A DNA stretch of 64,000 nt from Amycolatopsis camponoti (lineage in GTDB: Bacteria; Actinomycetota; Actinomycetes; Mycobacteriales; Pseudonocardiaceae): assembly GCF_902497555.1 (NCBI RefSeq), contig NZ_CABVGP010000001.1, forward strand, positions 1,178,001-1,242,000. The letters are read 5' to 3'. Below are positions 16,859 to 27,746 of this stretch, one piece after another (position 1 is the stretch's first letter; each line of letters starts with the position of its first letter). The position numbers and the translations under genes are program-made. The notes below the pieces were generated by a model that worked only from the letters and a program-made list of their open reading frames with translations, ran no database searches and was not told the origin of the DNA.

Positions 16859-17356
16859 TCAGCCCACGACGGCCTTCCTCAGCTGGCCGAGGGCCCGGTG
16901 CTGGGCCACGCGGACCGCGCCCGCCGTCGAGCCGACCACGTCGGCGGTTTCCTCCGCGGAGAGGCCGACGACCACGCGCAGGACCACGATCTCCCGTTGC
17001 TTCTCCGGCAGCACCCGCAGCAGCTTGCCCATGCGCTCGCCCAGTTCGCGCTGCAGCGCGTGGTGCTCGGGGTCCATCGAGGGGTCGGCCTCGTCGGGGA
17101 TCTCGGCCACCGGTTCGTCGTGCGGTCGCGCGGCGGCCTTGCGGGCGAGGCCGACGTGCTGCCGGGCGATGCCGCACACGAACGCGGGAAGCGACCGTTC
17201 CGGTGGCCGCCGGGGAAACGCGCGGAGGACCGCGATGCAGACCTCCTGAGCGACGTCGTCGGCCAGTCCCGCGTCGAGCCGCGCGCGGCAGTAGCGCACG
17301 ACGAGCGGCCGTGCCGCGACCAGCAGCCGCTCCGGAGCTTCCACTGCGGTGGTCAT
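16859..17356 (-). CDS. Second SigD-like ECF sigma factor
   Basis: A 165-residue sigma factor with region 2 (VRYCRARLDAGLADDVAQEV) and region 4 (LPEKQREIVVLRVVVGLSAE, then GAVRVAQHRALGQLR). Region 4 is close to mycobacterial SigD. It lacks the N-terminal extension of the factor at 15894-16532, with which it shares the same domain plan, so the two are paralogues placed about 330 bases apart with a cupin between. ATG 17356 is the start. No membrane anti-sigma factor is adjacent, and the target promoters are unknown. Confidence 0.87.
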   Translation of the reverse strand: MTTAVEAPERLLVAARPLVVRYCRARLDAGLADDVAQEVCIAVLRAFPRRPPERSLPAFVCGIARQHVGLARKAAARPHDEPVAEIPDEADPSMDPEHHALQRELGERMGKLLRVLPEKQREIVVLRVVVGLSAEETADVVGSTAGAVRVAQHRALGQLRKAVVG

Positions 17357-17496
17357 GGAGTTCCCCTCTTCCGCGTCAGGGAGGGGAACTACCCACTTTC
17401 CGCCCGGACATCCCCGCCTGCCGCGAACTCCCCGCTATTTCCGGAAAACCGGTGCCGGGAACGTCGATCCCGTGGCCGGGGTGGCACGCTGGGACC

Positions 17497-17856
17497 ATGA
17501 CCTTCGGCCTGCACCACGTCCAGCTGGCCATCGAACCGGGCAGCGAAGACCGTTGCCGCGCCTTCTACACCGGCGTCCTCGGCCTGACGGAGATCCCGAA
17601 GCCGCCCGCGCTCGCCGGGCGCGGCGGGCTCTGGCTGCAGGCCGGCGGCCTCGAACTCCACCTCGGCGTCGAGCCGGGCTTCAGGCCCGCCCGCAAGGCC
17701 CACCCGGGCATCCTCGCCGACGACCTCGACGCACTGGCGGAACGTCTCCACGAGCACGGCGTGGCCGTCGAATGGGACGACGGCTTCCCCGGCCACCGCC
17801 GCTTCTACACCCACGACCCGCTCGGCAACCGGCTGGAGTTCCTGACGCCGGCGTGA
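17497..17856 (+). CDS. VOC (glyoxalase/dioxygenase-fold) protein
   Basis: A 119-residue single VOC module from ATG 17497. HHVQLAIEPGSEDRCRAFY (residues 6-24) carries the first metal-ligand position and the C-terminal DPLGNRLEFL carries the last (Glu). A middle strand LELHLGV supplies another candidate ligand. Members include glyoxalases, fosfomycin-type resistance enzymes and many uncharacterised proteins; this one has no diagnostic residues for resistance. A TetR gene follows 74 bases downstream. Confidence 0.85.
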   Translation: MTFGLHHVQLAIEPGSEDRCRAFYTGVLGLTEIPKPPALAGRGGLWLQAGGLELHLGVEPGFRPARKAHPGILADDLDALAERLHEHGVAVEWDDGFPGHRRFYTHDPLGNRLEFLTPA

Positions 17857-17899
17857 TCGTGCGGTGGTGGCCGAACACCGCCGCGGCGGGGTCAACCCC

Positions 17900-17911
17900 G
17901 GACACTTGTCC
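17900..17911. promoter_or_regulatory. Candidate TetR operator/promoter
   Basis: GGACA-CT-TGTCC is a perfect 5+5 dyad 19 bases ahead of the TetR start. The spacing suggests overlap with the promoter and autoregulation. This is inferred from symmetry and position. Confidence 0.5.
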
Positions 17912-17930
17912 GCTTGGTTACGCTGGCGAC

Positions 17931-18476
17931 GTGACCCCGATGCGAGCCGACGCCGAGCAGAACCGTGAGCGGATCCTCGAGGTCGCGCGCGTCGCGCTCA
18001 AGGCGTCGAGCGCGGCCTCGCTGCAGTCGATCGCGAAGGCGGCGGGCGTCGGCCAGGGCACGCTCTACCGGCACTTCCCCACGCGTGAAGCGCTGCTGCT
18101 GGCCGTCTACCGCCACGACGTCGAGGAACTGATCGACGTGGCCCCGGCGCTGCTGGCCGAGCACCCGCCGGCCGAAGCGCTGCGACAGTGGTTCGAGCGG
18201 CTCGCGGCGTACGGCCGGATCAAGCACGGCGTCGGCGAAGCGGTCGAAGCCGCGACGCGCGCCGATCTCTCGGGGGAGTACTACGCGCCGACGTGCGCGG
18301 CGATCACGCTCCTGCTGGACGCGGGGAAGCGGGCCGGGACACTGCGGCCGGACGTCGATGCCGAAGATATCCTGCAGCTCGTGGGTTTCCTCTGGCGCAC
18401 CGATTTCGGGGCCGATCGGGAAGCGCGCACGGCGCATTTGCTGACGCTGGTCCTGGACGGCCTGAAACCGCAGTGA
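17931..18476 (+). CDS. TetR family transcriptional regulator
   Basis: A 181-residue regulator. The DNA-binding domain is at residues 5-60 (RERILEVARVALKASSAASL, then GVGQGTLYRHFPTREALL). The C-terminal domain matches the TetR_C_33-like group often placed next to oxidoreductase or VOC genes. GTG 17931 is chosen; an upstream extension would run through the operator dyad. It probably regulates itself and possibly the preceding VOC gene. The ligand is unknown. Confidence 0.87.
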   Translation: MTPMRADAEQNRERILEVARVALKASSAASLQSIAKAAGVGQGTLYRHFPTREALLLAVYRHDVEELIDVAPALLAEHPPAEALRQWFERLAAYGRIKHGVGEAVEAATRADLSGEYYAPTCAAITLLLDAGKRAGTLRPDVDAEDILQLVGFLWRTDFGADREARTAHLLTLVLDGLKPQ

Positions 18477-18480
18477 TGAG

Positions 18481-18516
18481 ACGACCGACTCATTTCACGG
18501 TGAATGAGCCGGTCGT
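18481..18516. terminator. Bidirectional hairpin between TetR and S4 genes
   Basis: Arms ACGACCGACTCATT and AATGAGCCGGTCGT pair at 13 of 14 positions around an 8-base loop, in the 46-base gap between convergent genes. It is positioned to stop transcription from both sides. Confidence 0.7.
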
Positions 18517-18522
18517 GCCGAA

Positions 18523-18888
18523 TCAGAGGTCCTGCTGCCGGAACGCGTCCAGCACGCGACGCTCCCTTTTGGTCGGCCGGCCGGCGCCGCGGTCGCGCCG
18601 GGCGACCGGGATCGCGGTCTCCGGAGGCGGCTTCGGCGTCCGGTCCACGAAGCACGTCGCCGCGTCCGCCGCGCCCACGCGTTTCTGGATCACCCGTACC
18701 ACGTCGAGGATCCTGGTCGTCCCGGCGATGCGCAGGCGGACTTCGTCGCCCGGCACGACGGTCGTCGCGGGCTTCGCCGGCTTGTCGTTGACGCGCACGT
18801 GACCGCCCCGGCACGCCGCCGCGGCGTCCGGGCGGGTCTTGGTCAGCCGGACCGCCCAAAGCCAGCGGTCCACTCGGGTCGACTCCAC
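18523..18888 (-). CDS. S4-domain RNA-binding protein (RqcP/Hsp15-like)
   Basis: A 121-residue protein whose first 65 residues are an S4 fold: RVDRWLWAVRLTKTRPDAAA, GGHVRVND and VVPGDEVRL. The C-terminal part is basic (ARRDRGAGRPTKRERR). It belongs to the Hsp15/RqcP group, which bind 23S rRNA or obstructed 50S-tRNA complexes and take part in ribosome rescue and quality control. Its role here is inferred from the family. It is monocistronic. Confidence 0.87.
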   Translation of the reverse strand: MESTRVDRWLWAVRLTKTRPDAAAACRGGHVRVNDKPAKPATTVVPGDEVRLRIAGTTRILDVVRVIQKRVGAADAATCFVDRTPKPPPETAIPVARRDRGAGRPTKRERRVLDAFRQQDL

Positions 18889-18978
18889 AGTCGTCCATCA
18901 TGGCCCATTCAGCGGAATCCTCGCGCAACCCCGGGAGGTTACTCGCGGGTATATGTCGACTTGTCTGCACCACTGAGT

Positions 18979-20648
<1,670 letters not shown>

Positions 20649-20664
20649 GGGTCTCCCGCAGCTG

Positions 20665-20693
20665 GTCGTGAGTGAGAAACAGGGTTAGAACAC
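20665..20693. repeat. Dispersed palindrome, copy 2, left part
   Basis: The first 29 bases of the 46-base palindrome lie 16 bases after the cholesterol oxidase stop. They are separated from the remaining 17 bases by the IS element. Joining 20665-20693 to 22021-22037 regenerates exactly the core sequence seen at 7640-7685. Confidence 0.9.
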
Positions 20694-22008
20694 TGTGTCG
20701 AGTTTCAGGACATCGCCGACAGTTGATGTTTCAGGACATCGCGGACACTGACCGGCCTGTCAACCTGGTGACCAGAGCGTCAATGGTGACCATGCGTCGA
20801 TGGGCAGAGCAGGGTTTTCGATGGATCCTGAGTTCGTCGCCGCGGTCGCCCGGGCCGCCCACGGCGAGAAGATCAACGTGGCACGGTTCTGCCGCGAGCG
20901 CCGGCTGTCCCGGGACACCTTCTACAAGTACGTGACCCGCTTCCGGGCCGAAGGCGCCAACGGGTTCACCCGCCGCAGCACCGCCCCGCACCAGCAGCCG
21001 ACCACGTTCGGACCGCAGGTGGCCGAGGCGGTGCTGCGGACCCGCAAAGAACTCGCCGACCAGGGTCTGGACAACGGCCCGATCTCCATCCGCTGGCACC
21101 TGGAAGACACCGGCCGGCTGCCCGCGCCGTCCCCGTCCTCGATCTACCGGATCCTGCGCGCCCACGGCCAGATCACCCCCCAACCCCGCAAGAAACCGAA
21201 AACGCGGCGACGGTTCGAATACGCCGACCCCAACGGCTGCTGGCAGATCGACGGCATGGAGCACTACCTCGCCGACGGCACCAAGGTCTGCATCATCCAG
21301 ATCCTCGACGACCACTCCCGCCTCGACGTCGGCACCTACGCCGCAACCGGCGAGACCACCGCCGACACCTGGGCCGCGCTGCAACACGCCTTCGCCGGCT
21401 ACGGCCTGCCCGTGAAGCTGCTGTCGGACAACGGACTGGCCTTCACCGGCAAACACCGCGGCTGGATGGTCGAGCTGGAACGCCACCTCGCCGCACTCGG
21501 GGTCACCACCATCGCCGCCACCCCACACCACCCCCAGACCTGCGGCAAGGACGAACGCGTCCACCAGACCCTGCAGAAATGGCTCGCCGCACGACCACCC
21601 GCGGCCACCCTCACCGACCTGCAAGAACTACTCGAGCAATACCGCACGATCTACAACCATCGTCGCCACCAGAGCCTCGATGGGCAGACACCCCAGCAGC
21701 GCTACGACGCTCGCCCGAAAGCCGTTCCAGCTGCTGGTCCTCGCTGCCCGAGCGGCGTGACCACCCGGCCGGTCTCCGCTACCGGAGTGGTTGCCTTCGC
21801 CGGATGTTCCATCGTTCTCGGACGTGCCTGGGCCGGCGGCATCGCCACCGTCTACTGGCAAGGCGACCGGGTCACCGTCATGATCGGCGACACCGTCGCC
21901 CGCCAGCTCACGCTAGACCGCGCGATACGCTACCAACGCCTCACCAACACCAAACTGTCCGGGAAGTCCTGACACAGATCTGTCCGTGAGGTCCTGAAAC
22001 AGCACACA
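20694..22008 (+). mobile_element. IS481-family insertion sequence
   Basis: A 1315-base element bounded by imperfect terminal inverted repeats of about 29 bp with six mismatches (left end TGTGTCGAGTTTCAGGAC, right end complement TGTGTGCTGTTTCAGGAC). Each end carries a second TTTCAGGAC-like or GTCAGGAC-like site further in, the usual double transposase-binding pattern. A perfect 12-base target duplication, GGGTTAGAACAC, flanks it (20682-20693 and 22009-22020). One transposase gene fills the interior. It has landed in the centre of a dispersed palindrome between two convergent genes. Confidence 0.9.
20800..21972 (+). CDS. IS481-type DDE transposase
   Basis: A 390-residue transposase with an N-terminal helix-turn-helix (INVARFCRERRLSRDTFYKY, residues 24-43) and an rve integrase core. 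The DDE triad is visible as Asp in CWQIDGME, Asp in LLSDNGLAF and Glu in GKDERVHQT. The C-terminal YNHRRHQSLDGQTP followed by a small beta domain is typical of the family. The frame is intact with no internal stop, so the element may still be active. ATG 20800 is used; ATG 20821 (MDPEF) is an alternative. Confidence 0.92.
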   Translation: MGRAGFSMDPEFVAAVARAAHGEKINVARFCRERRLSRDTFYKYVTRFRAEGANGFTRRSTAPHQQPTTFGPQVAEAVLRTRKELADQGLDNGPISIRWHLEDTGRLPAPSPSSIYRILRAHGQITPQPRKKPKTRRRFEYADPNGCWQIDGMEHYLADGTKVCIIQILDDHSRLDVGTYAATGETTADTWAALQHAFAGYGLPVKLLSDNGLAFTGKHRGWMVELERHLAALGVTTIAATPHHPQTCGKDERVHQTLQKWLAARPPAATLTDLQELLEQYRTIYNHRRHQSLDGQTPQQRYDARPKAVPAAGPRCPSGVTTRPVSATGVVAFAGCSIVLGRAWAGGIATVYWQGDRVTVMIGDTVARQLTLDRAIRYQRLTNTKLSGKS

Positions 22009-22037
22009 GGGTTAGAACACTGTTTCTCACTCACGAC
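22009..22037. repeat. Target duplication and right part of palindrome copy 2
   Basis: Bases 22009-22020 repeat the 12-base target site and 22021-22037 are the right arm TGTTTCTCACTCACGAC. This arm supplies the TGA stop of the minus-strand CMD-family gene, as copy 1 does for its neighbour. Confidence 0.9.
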
Positions 22038-22516
22038 TGGTGGGACGGCAGGACGCAGACGGTGTCGATGCCCAGGACGTGGTTGAGGCGGCCGAAAGCG
22101 AGCCACGCGCCGAGGCTCATGCTCAGCTCGACGATCTCCTGCTGCGTGTAGTGCTCGGCCATCCGCTTCCAGAAGTCGTCGTCCAGGTTGTGGTGGTCCA
22201 GCGTGTACCGCTCGGCGTACTCGGCCGCCAGCCGCGTGCGCTCGTCGAAAAGCTCGGTCGTGCGCCACTCCGTCACCGCGTCCGCGAACTCCGGCTCGAC
22301 CTTCACGCCGTCGCGCTCGGTGCGCCAGTCGAGGCAGAAGATGCACCCGTTGATCTGGGCGATCCGCAGCCGCGCGGCTTCGAACTCCCGCAGCCCCAGC
22401 GTCGTGTGCGCGTAGACCGCCAGCGAGAACTGCGAAGCGGCGATCCCGATGCCGGGCACCATCTCGCCCCACACGTACCCGATCGGGTCCTTGCCCTCGG
22501 GGATGTCGATGTTCAC
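22031..22516 (-). CDS. Carboxymuconolactone decarboxylase (AhpD-fold) family protein
   Basis: A 161-residue AhpD-like protein. GTG 22516 is preceded by GGAAGGAGG. The redox pair CIFC is at residues 58-61 within AQINGCIFCLDWR, and a downstream helix has YTQQEIVELSMSLGAWLAFG. Members are peroxidase/thiol-disulfide enzymes or gamma-carboxymuconolactone decarboxylases; the CxxC favours the peroxidase type. Its start overlaps the stop of the upstream reductase gene by four bases (GTGA), so the two are translationally coupled. The C-terminal codons run into the dispersed palindrome. Confidence 0.87.
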   Translation of the reverse strand: MNIDIPEGKDPIGYVWGEMVPGIGIAASQFSLAVYAHTTLGLREFEAARLRIAQINGCIFCLDWRTERDGVKVEPEFADAVTEWRTTELFDERTRLAAEYAERYTLDHHNLDDDFWKRMAEHYTQQEIVELSMSLGAWLAFGRLNHVLGIDTVCVLPSHQS

Positions 22517-23589
22517 GAGCGCCTCCTTCCGAGCTTGCCGGCTGCCGGGCGCAGCGGGACGTCGAGTGCGTCGTAGAGACCGGGTTCCGCTTCGGCCAGC
22601 CAGTCGATCGCGCCGACGAGCCGGCCGACGGCGGTCGCGTTGCCGCCCGCCGACCGGTTTTCGCCCTCGTCGGAAGCTTCGACGCTGACCTCGATGCGCG
22701 GCCGGCCTTCGATGATCACGCGGTGGGCGCCGTCGCCGCTGGGCGGCGTGGGCCAGTCCGGCGCGCACGACGGGTGGATGCGGGTGACGTGCTCGATGAC
22801 GATCCGCGCTTCGCCGTCGACGATGCCCTGGACCTCGAACCGCACCGCGCCCTGGGTGCCCTTCTCGAACTCGCCCATGGTCCGCGTGGAGACGGTTTCC
22901 TCGAGCGGACGCCGCTGCAGCGTCTCGCGCAGCTCGTCGACTTCGACGCCGAGGCCGCGCGCGATCAGCCGGACCTGCCCGCCCCAGACCATCGACGGCA
23001 CGCCGGTCATCAGCATCGGCGGGTCGTAGTCCATCGGCTGGCCCATGCCGACCAGGTACCGGACGGAGTCGGGCTGCTCGTAGGTCGAGTAGTCGAAGAT
23101 CTCCTGGCAGCGGATGACGTCGACGTCGGTGCCGAGCCCGCTGATCAGCAGCGGCAGGACGTCGTTGCCCCAGCCGGGGTCGACGCCGGAGACGAACAGC
23201 GAGCCGCCGCCCTCCTTGATCGCGGCCAGCACGGGATCCCGCAGTTCCGGGGGCGCGTTGCGCTGGTCGTAGAGCGGGTAGAGGGCCGGTGTGACGACGA
23301 CCGCGCCCGTCCCGACCGCGCGGACGATGTCGGCGAGCGCGTCGTCGAACCGGACGTCTCCCGACGCGGCGTAGACGACGGCGCGCGGATTCGCGGCGAG
23401 CACGGCTTCGATGTCGTCGGTCGCGGCGACCCCGAGGTCTCCGACCCCCGCCAGCGCGCCGGCGTCCTTGCCGACCTTCGCCGGGTCGTGGACGAGCACC
23501 GCGGTCAGTTCCAACGCCGGGTGAGCGTCGACGGCCCGGATCGCTGCCCGGCCGACGTTGCCCGTACCCCACACCACTGTGGCGATCAT
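22513..23589 (-). CDS. Dihydrodipicolinate-reductase-like NAD(P)-binding protein
   Basis: A 358-residue protein beginning with the Rossmann motif [13 protein letters not shown] (residues 5-17). Length and the segments [20 protein letters not shown] and [11 protein letters not shown] match the DapB-N-like dehydrogenase group (including 2,4-diaminopentanoate dehydrogenase), not the lysine-pathway DapB itself. It is the first gene of a two-gene operon with the CMD-family protein and is divergent from ilvD. This pairing recurs in actinomycetes with hydroxy-acid or steroid catabolism, but the substrate is unknown. Confidence 0.83.
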   Translation of the reverse strand: MIATVVWGTGNVGRAAIRAVDAHPALELTAVLVHDPAKVGKDAGALAGVGDLGVAATDDIEAVLAANPRAVVYAASGDVRFDDALADIVRAVGTGAVVVTPALYPLYDQRNAPPELRDPVLAAIKEGGGSLFVSGVDPGWGNDVLPLLISGLGTDVDVIRCQEIFDYSTYEQPDSVRYLVGMGQPMDYDPPMLMTGVPSMVWGGQVRLIARGLGVEVDELRETLQRRPLEETVSTRTMGEFEKGTQGAVRFEVQGIVDGEARIVIEHVTRIHPSCAPDWPTPPSGDGAHRVIIEGRPRIEVSVEASDEGENRSAGGNATAVGRLVGAIDWLAEAEPGLYDALDVPLRPAAGKLGRRRS

Positions 23590-23704
23590 TTCGCCGAGTT
23601 TTCGCCGGTTCGCCCGGGTCCGGAAAGGGATTCGTTCCGGCCAGCGGACCACGAGAAGCCGGGTAGGCTGCAGTGCGTCCGAACGTCGTATCGGAGGGCG
23701 CGCC

Positions 23705-25396
23705 ATGACGATCGACCCGAAGCCCCGCAGCCGCACGGTCACCGACGGGATCGAGGCCGCGCCCGCGCGCGGCATGCTCCGCGCCGTCGGGATGGGCGAC
23801 GGCGACTGGCGCAAGCCGATCATCGGCGTCGCCAGCTCGTGGAACGAGATCACGCCGTGCAACCTGTCCCTGGACCGGCTGGCGCAGGCGTCCAAGGAAG
23901 GCGTGCACGCGGCCGGTGGCTACCCGCTTCAGTTCGGCACGATCTCGGTGTCCGACGGCATCTCGATGGGCCACGACGGGATGCACTTCTCGCTCGTGTC
24001 GCGGGAGGTCATCGCCGACTCGGTCGAGACCGTGATGCAGGCCGAGCGGCTCGACGGCTCGGTGCTGCTGGCCGGCTGCGACAAGTCGCTGCCGGGCATG
24101 CTGATGGCGGCCGCGCGCCTCGACCTGGCCTCGGTGTTCCTCTACGCGGGTACGATCGCCCCCGGCTGGGTGAAGCTGACCGACGGCACCGAGAAGGACG
24201 TCACGCTTATCGACGCCTTCGAGGCGGTCGGCGCGTGCCGGGCGGGCCGGCTCGGGACCGCCGACCTGGACCGCATCGAACGCGCCATCTGCCCCGGTGA
24301 GGGCGCCTGCGGCGGCATGTACACGGCGAACACGATGGCGTCGGCGGCCGAGGCGATGGGGATGAGCATGCCGGGGTCGGCCGCGCCGCCGTCCGCGGAC
24401 CGCCGTCGCGACCACTACGCGCACCTTTCGGGGGAAGCTGTGGTCGGGCTGCTCGAGAAGGGCATCACCGCGCGAGACATCCTGACGCGGGAAGCGTTCG
24501 AGAACGCCATCACGGTGATCATGGCGCTCGGCGGCTCGACGAACGCCGTGCTGCACCTGCTGGCCATCGCGCACGAGGCGAAGGTTTCGCTGACCCTCGA
24601 CGACTTCAACCGGGTCGGCGACTGCGTCCCGCACCTGGGCGACCTCAAGCCGTTCGGCAAGTACGTCATGAACGACATCGACCGCCACGGCGGCATCCCG
24701 GTGCTGATGAAGGCGCTGCTGGACGAGGGCCTGCTCCACGGCGACGCGCTGACGGTCACCGGCCGGACGGTGGCGGAGAACCTCGCCGAGCTGGACCCCG
24801 ACCCGATCGACGGCGAGGTCCTGCGCCGGCTGGACAACCCGCTGCACCCGACCGGCGGCATCACCATCCTGCGCGGCTCGCTGGCGCCGGAGGGAGCGGT
24901 CGTGAAGTCCGCGGGCTTCGACACGGCCAACTTCGAGGGCCCGGCGCGCGTGTTCGAGCGCGAGCAGGAGGCGATGGCGGCGCTGAACGAAGGCCGGATC
25001 TCGGCGGGCGACGTCGTCGTCATCCGCTACGAGGGCCCCAAGGGCGGGCCGGGGATGCGCGAGATGCTCGCGATCACCGCGGCGATCAAGGGCGCCGGAC
25101 TGGGCCGCGACGTCCTGCTGCTGACCGACGGCCGGTTTTCCGGCGGCACCACGGGCCTGTGCATCGGCCACGTGGCGCCGGAGGCGGTCGACGGAGGCCC
25201 GATCGCGTTCGTCCGCGACGGCGACCGGATCGCCGTCGACATCAAGGGCCGCAGCATGGACCTCCTGGTGGACGCGGCCGAGCTGGCGCGGCGCCGCGAG
25301 GGCTGGGAGCCGCTGCCGAACAAGTTCCCGGAAGGCGTGCTGGGCAAGTACGCGAAGCTGGTCCGGTCGTCGTCCTACGGCGCCGTGACGAGCTGA
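23705..25396 (+). CDS. ilvD: Dihydroxy-acid dehydratase
   Basis: A 563-residue IlvD/Edd enzyme (EC 4.2.1.9) of branched-chain amino-acid and pantothenate synthesis. It converts 2,3-dihydroxy-3-methylbutanoate and its homologue to the 2-oxo acids. Three cysteines at the Fe-S cluster positions are present: Cys52 (TPCNLS), Cys125 (AGCDKS) and Cys202 ([11 protein letters not shown]). The C-terminal [14 protein letters not shown] motif is complete. The mycobacterial-type cysteine set suggests a [2Fe-2S] cluster. It stands alone, away from ilvBNC, as is common in actinomycetes. Confidence 0.96.
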   Translation: MTIDPKPRSRTVTDGIEAAPARGMLRAVGMGDGDWRKPIIGVASSWNEITPCNLSLDRLAQASKEGVHAAGGYPLQFGTISVSDGISMGHDGMHFSLVSREVIADSVETVMQAERLDGSVLLAGCDKSLPGMLMAAARLDLASVFLYAGTIAPGWVKLTDGTEKDVTLIDAFEAVGACRAGRLGTADLDRIERAICPGEGACGGMYTANTMASAAEAMGMSMPGSAAPPSADRRRDHYAHLSGEAVVGLLEKGITARDILTREAFENAITVIMALGGSTNAVLHLLAIAHEAKVSLTLDDFNRVGDCVPHLGDLKPFGKYVMNDIDRHGGIPVLMKALLDEGLLHGDALTVTGRTVAENLAELDPDPIDGEVLRRLDNPLHPTGGITILRGSLAPEGAVVKSAGFDTANFEGPARVFEREQEAMAALNEGRISAGDVVVIRYEGPKGGPGMREMLAITAAIKGAGLGRDVLLLTDGRFSGGTTGLCIGHVAPEAVDGGPIAFVRDGDRIAVDIKGRSMDLLVDAAELARRREGWEPLPNKFPEGVLGKYAKLVRSSSYGAVTS

Positions 25397-25537
25397 GTGC
25401 GGGGGTTCGCCGCTGGCGCGCGCTCTATGGCTTCGTCATGAGCTGAACGCGCCGGTGCGACTTTCCGCGCCGGGACCGCGTTGTCGACCCAAGCGGGCGC
25501 GAGCATGCCCTGCGGGCCGGTGACGCGTAGCTTCCTA

Positions 25538-25559
25538 ACTTGCGTGACGACCAACAAGT
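25538..25559. promoter_or_regulatory. Possible operator ahead of alpha/beta hydrolase
   Basis: ACTTG and CAAGT flank a 12-base centre, and the direct near-repeat GCGTGAC / TATGTGAC overlaps it. The site is 17 bases from the hydrolase start. The arrangement resembles MarR/HxlR operators, but no such regulator is encoded nearby, so this is weak. Confidence 0.25.
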
Positions 25560-25575
25560 ATGTGACAGTGGTGGC

Positions 25576-26316
25576 ATGACCGTCGTCCTCGTGAACGGAA
25601 ACCCCGAGACCGCCGCGGTCTGGGACCCGCTGTGCGCCGAACTGGACCGCGCCGACGTGCTGCGGCTGTCCCCGCCCGGTTTCGGCGCGCCGGTGCCGGA
25701 CGGGTTCGCCTGCACGGTGACCGGCTCCCGCGACTGGCTCATCGCGGAGCTCGAAGCGCTCGGCGAGCCCGTCGACCTCGTCGGGCACGACATCGGCGGC
25801 AGCATCGTCGTTTCGGTCGCGATGACCCGGCTCGACCTGCTGCGCACCTGGGTCAGCGACTCACTGGGCGTCTTCGACCCGGACTACGTCTGGCACGACC
25901 TGGCCCGGCAGTGGCAGACGCCCGGCGACGGCGAGCGATCGGTCGCGGACCTGCTCGGCGGGACGCTCGCCGGCCGCACCGCGCGCATGGTCGGCCGCGG
26001 TATCGCCGAGCCGGTCGCGGCCCGGCTGGCCGCCGGGCAAGGCCCCGAGATGGGCCGCGCGATCCTCACGTTCTACCGCTCCGCCGCCCAGCCGGTGATG
26101 GCCGAGCTGGGGCGCGCCTTGCCGGCCGCCGCGGCGCGTCCCGGACTCGCCGTGCTCGGGACGGACGACCACTTCGTCGGCTCCGAAGCGCTGCGCCGCC
26201 GATCGGCCGAGCGGGCCGGGGCCCGGGTCCTGACCCTGCCCGGGCTCGGGCACTGGTGGATGGTGCAGGATCCCGGCCGCGCCGCCCGCGCGCTCAGCGA
26301 GTTCTGGACGTCATGA
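25576..26316 (+). CDS. Alpha/beta hydrolase with aspartate nucleophile
   Basis: A 246-residue hydrolase. The nucleophile elbow is VGHDIGGS, with Asp at the position normally held by Ser, as in epoxide hydrolases and haloalkane dehalogenases. A late acid is likely in LGTDDHF and the catalytic His in GLGHWWM. The cap region (about residues 120-190) is short and helical. It lacks a signal peptide. Its 3' end overlaps the convergent synthetase gene by 23 bases. The Asp nucleophile makes simple esterase activity unlikely. Confidence 0.83.
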   Translation: MTVVLVNGNPETAAVWDPLCAELDRADVLRLSPPGFGAPVPDGFACTVTGSRDWLIAELEALGEPVDLVGHDIGGSIVVSVAMTRLDLLRTWVSDSLGVFDPDYVWHDLARQWQTPGDGERSVADLLGGTLAGRTARMVGRGIAEPVAARLAAGQGPEMGRAILTFYRSAAQPVMAELGRALPAAAARPGLAVLGTDDHFVGSEALRRRSAERAGARVLTLPGLGHWWMVQDPGRAARALSEFWTS

Positions 26317-27676
26317 GAGCGCGCTTGTCCACCTTGCCGACCTCGGTGAGGGGCAGCGCGTCGGCGAAGTCCACGCTCGCCGGGACGTAGTGCTCCTGGC
26401 CGAAGACTTCCCGCGCGTGCGCCTTCAGGGCGTCTTCGGTGACTTCGCTCGAGGTGACGACGACGGCGTGCAGCACCTGGCCGTCCTCCGTGGCGAGGCC
26501 GAAGACGGCCGCACTCCGGACCGCCGGGTGGGTCTCGAGCGCGTGCTCGACGACGGTCGAGGGCACCTTCGTCCCGTGTTCGCCGACCACGACGACGTCG
26601 TCGGCCCGGTCGAGGAGGTAGAGGTAGCCGTCGTCGTCGAAGCGGCCGAGGTCGCCGGTGCGCAGCCAGCCGGCGCCGATCGGTGGGCCGCCGAGGTAAC
26701 CGTCCATCATGGACAGTCCGCGGACCTCGACTTCGCCGTCTTCGGTGATCCGCCCTTCCATGCCCGGCACGATCCGGCCGACCGAGCCCAGCCGCTCCGG
26801 GTGGTCGATCAGCTCGGCCGCGGAGATGCTGGCGATCATCGGGGCTTCGGTGAGGCCGTAGCCCTGGCCGACGACCGGGCCGAAGACGTCGAGGGCCTGG
26901 GCGAGCCGATGCGGCGGCAGCGGCGCGGCGCCGAGGGAGAGCGAGCGGACGCTGCCGAGGTCGGTGCTGTCCCGCGCCGGGTGGTCGAGGACGGCGGCCA
27001 GGCGCGGTGGCGTCAGGGAAAGCGTGTCGATGCGGTGTTCCTGGATCGCGGCGAGAACCGCGCCGGCGTCGAAGCCGTCCTGGAGCACCACGGTGTCGCG
27101 GCGCAGGAGGGCGCCGAGGACGGCGGCGTTGCCGGTCATGTGCGTCATCGGGGCGACGAGCAGCATGCGGCCGGGGCCGGCCGGGTCCGGCGTGAAGATG
27201 TACGCCATGCCGTCGTAGATGCCGCTGTGGCGGATGAGCTTCGGAGCGCCGGTGGTGCCGCCGGTGGGGAAGAGGAGATGGACGGTCTCGGGTGGGTCCA
27301 GCGGCACGGGTTCGCCGTCGAGGTCGTCGAGGGTGCGGACGTCGCCGCCGGGCCAGTCGTCCGGGCGGTCGGTGACGACGGTGGCGCCCTCGGCTGCGGC
27401 GAGCCGGTCCGGCTTCGGCGCGGAGGCCGGGACCATGAGGACGGTCGAGCCGCGCAGGAGTCCGGCGAGCTGGACGAGCAGTGTCTCGGGCCGGTTGCGC
27501 AGGTCGACGGCGACGGTCTTTTCGTGCCCGGGCTTTTCGTGCCCGAGGCCGCCGTGCAGCCGGCGCAGCCGAGCGCGGGCCTGGTGGTAGGTCGTGACGC
27601 CGTTCTCGTGGTGGAACAGGGGGCGGTCACCGCCGTCGTCGAGCGCGGCGAGCGCTTTCGTCAGGAAGAAGCTCAC
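26294..27676 (-). CDS. AMP-dependent acyl-CoA synthetase/ligase (ANL superfamily)
   Basis: A 460-residue adenylating enzyme. The phosphate-loop motif LLFPTGGTTGAPKL is at about residues 134-147, GYGLTE at 272-277, the WLRTGDLGRFDDDGYLYLL hinge region at about 347-365, and the C-terminal catalytic lysine in GKVDKRAL near residue 450. It activates a carboxylic acid as acyl-AMP, probably for transfer to CoA. The protein is some 40-60 residues shorter than typical members, mostly at the N-terminus. GTG 27676 is chosen; a longer frame through ssgB is spurious. The substrate cannot be predicted. Confidence 0.87.
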   Translation of the reverse strand: MSFFLTKALAALDDGGDRPLFHHENGVTTYHQARARLRRLHGGLGHEKPGHEKTVAVDLRNRPETLLVQLAGLLRGSTVLMVPASAPKPDRLAAAEGATVVTDRPDDWPGGDVRTLDDLDGEPVPLDPPETVHLLFPTGGTTGAPKLIRHSGIYDGMAYIFTPDPAGPGRMLLVAPMTHMTGNAAVLGALLRRDTVVLQDGFDAGAVLAAIQEHRIDTLSLTPPRLAAVLDHPARDSTDLGSVRSLSLGAAPLPPHRLAQALDVFGPVVGQGYGLTEAPMIASISAAELIDHPERLGSVGRIVPGMEGRITEDGEVEVRGLSMMDGYLGGPPIGAGWLRTGDLGRFDDDGYLYLLDRADDVVVVGEHGTKVPSTVVEHALETHPAVRSAAVFGLATEDGQVLHAVVVTSSEVTEDALKAHAREVFGQEHYVPASVDFADALPLTEVGKVDKRALMTSRTR

Positions 27677-27746
27677 TCGGCGACGGTACTCAGTGAGGCT
27701 GGTCCGGCCGTCACCGTCGCTGGACTTCGCCTGCGGCGGGCGGGCC

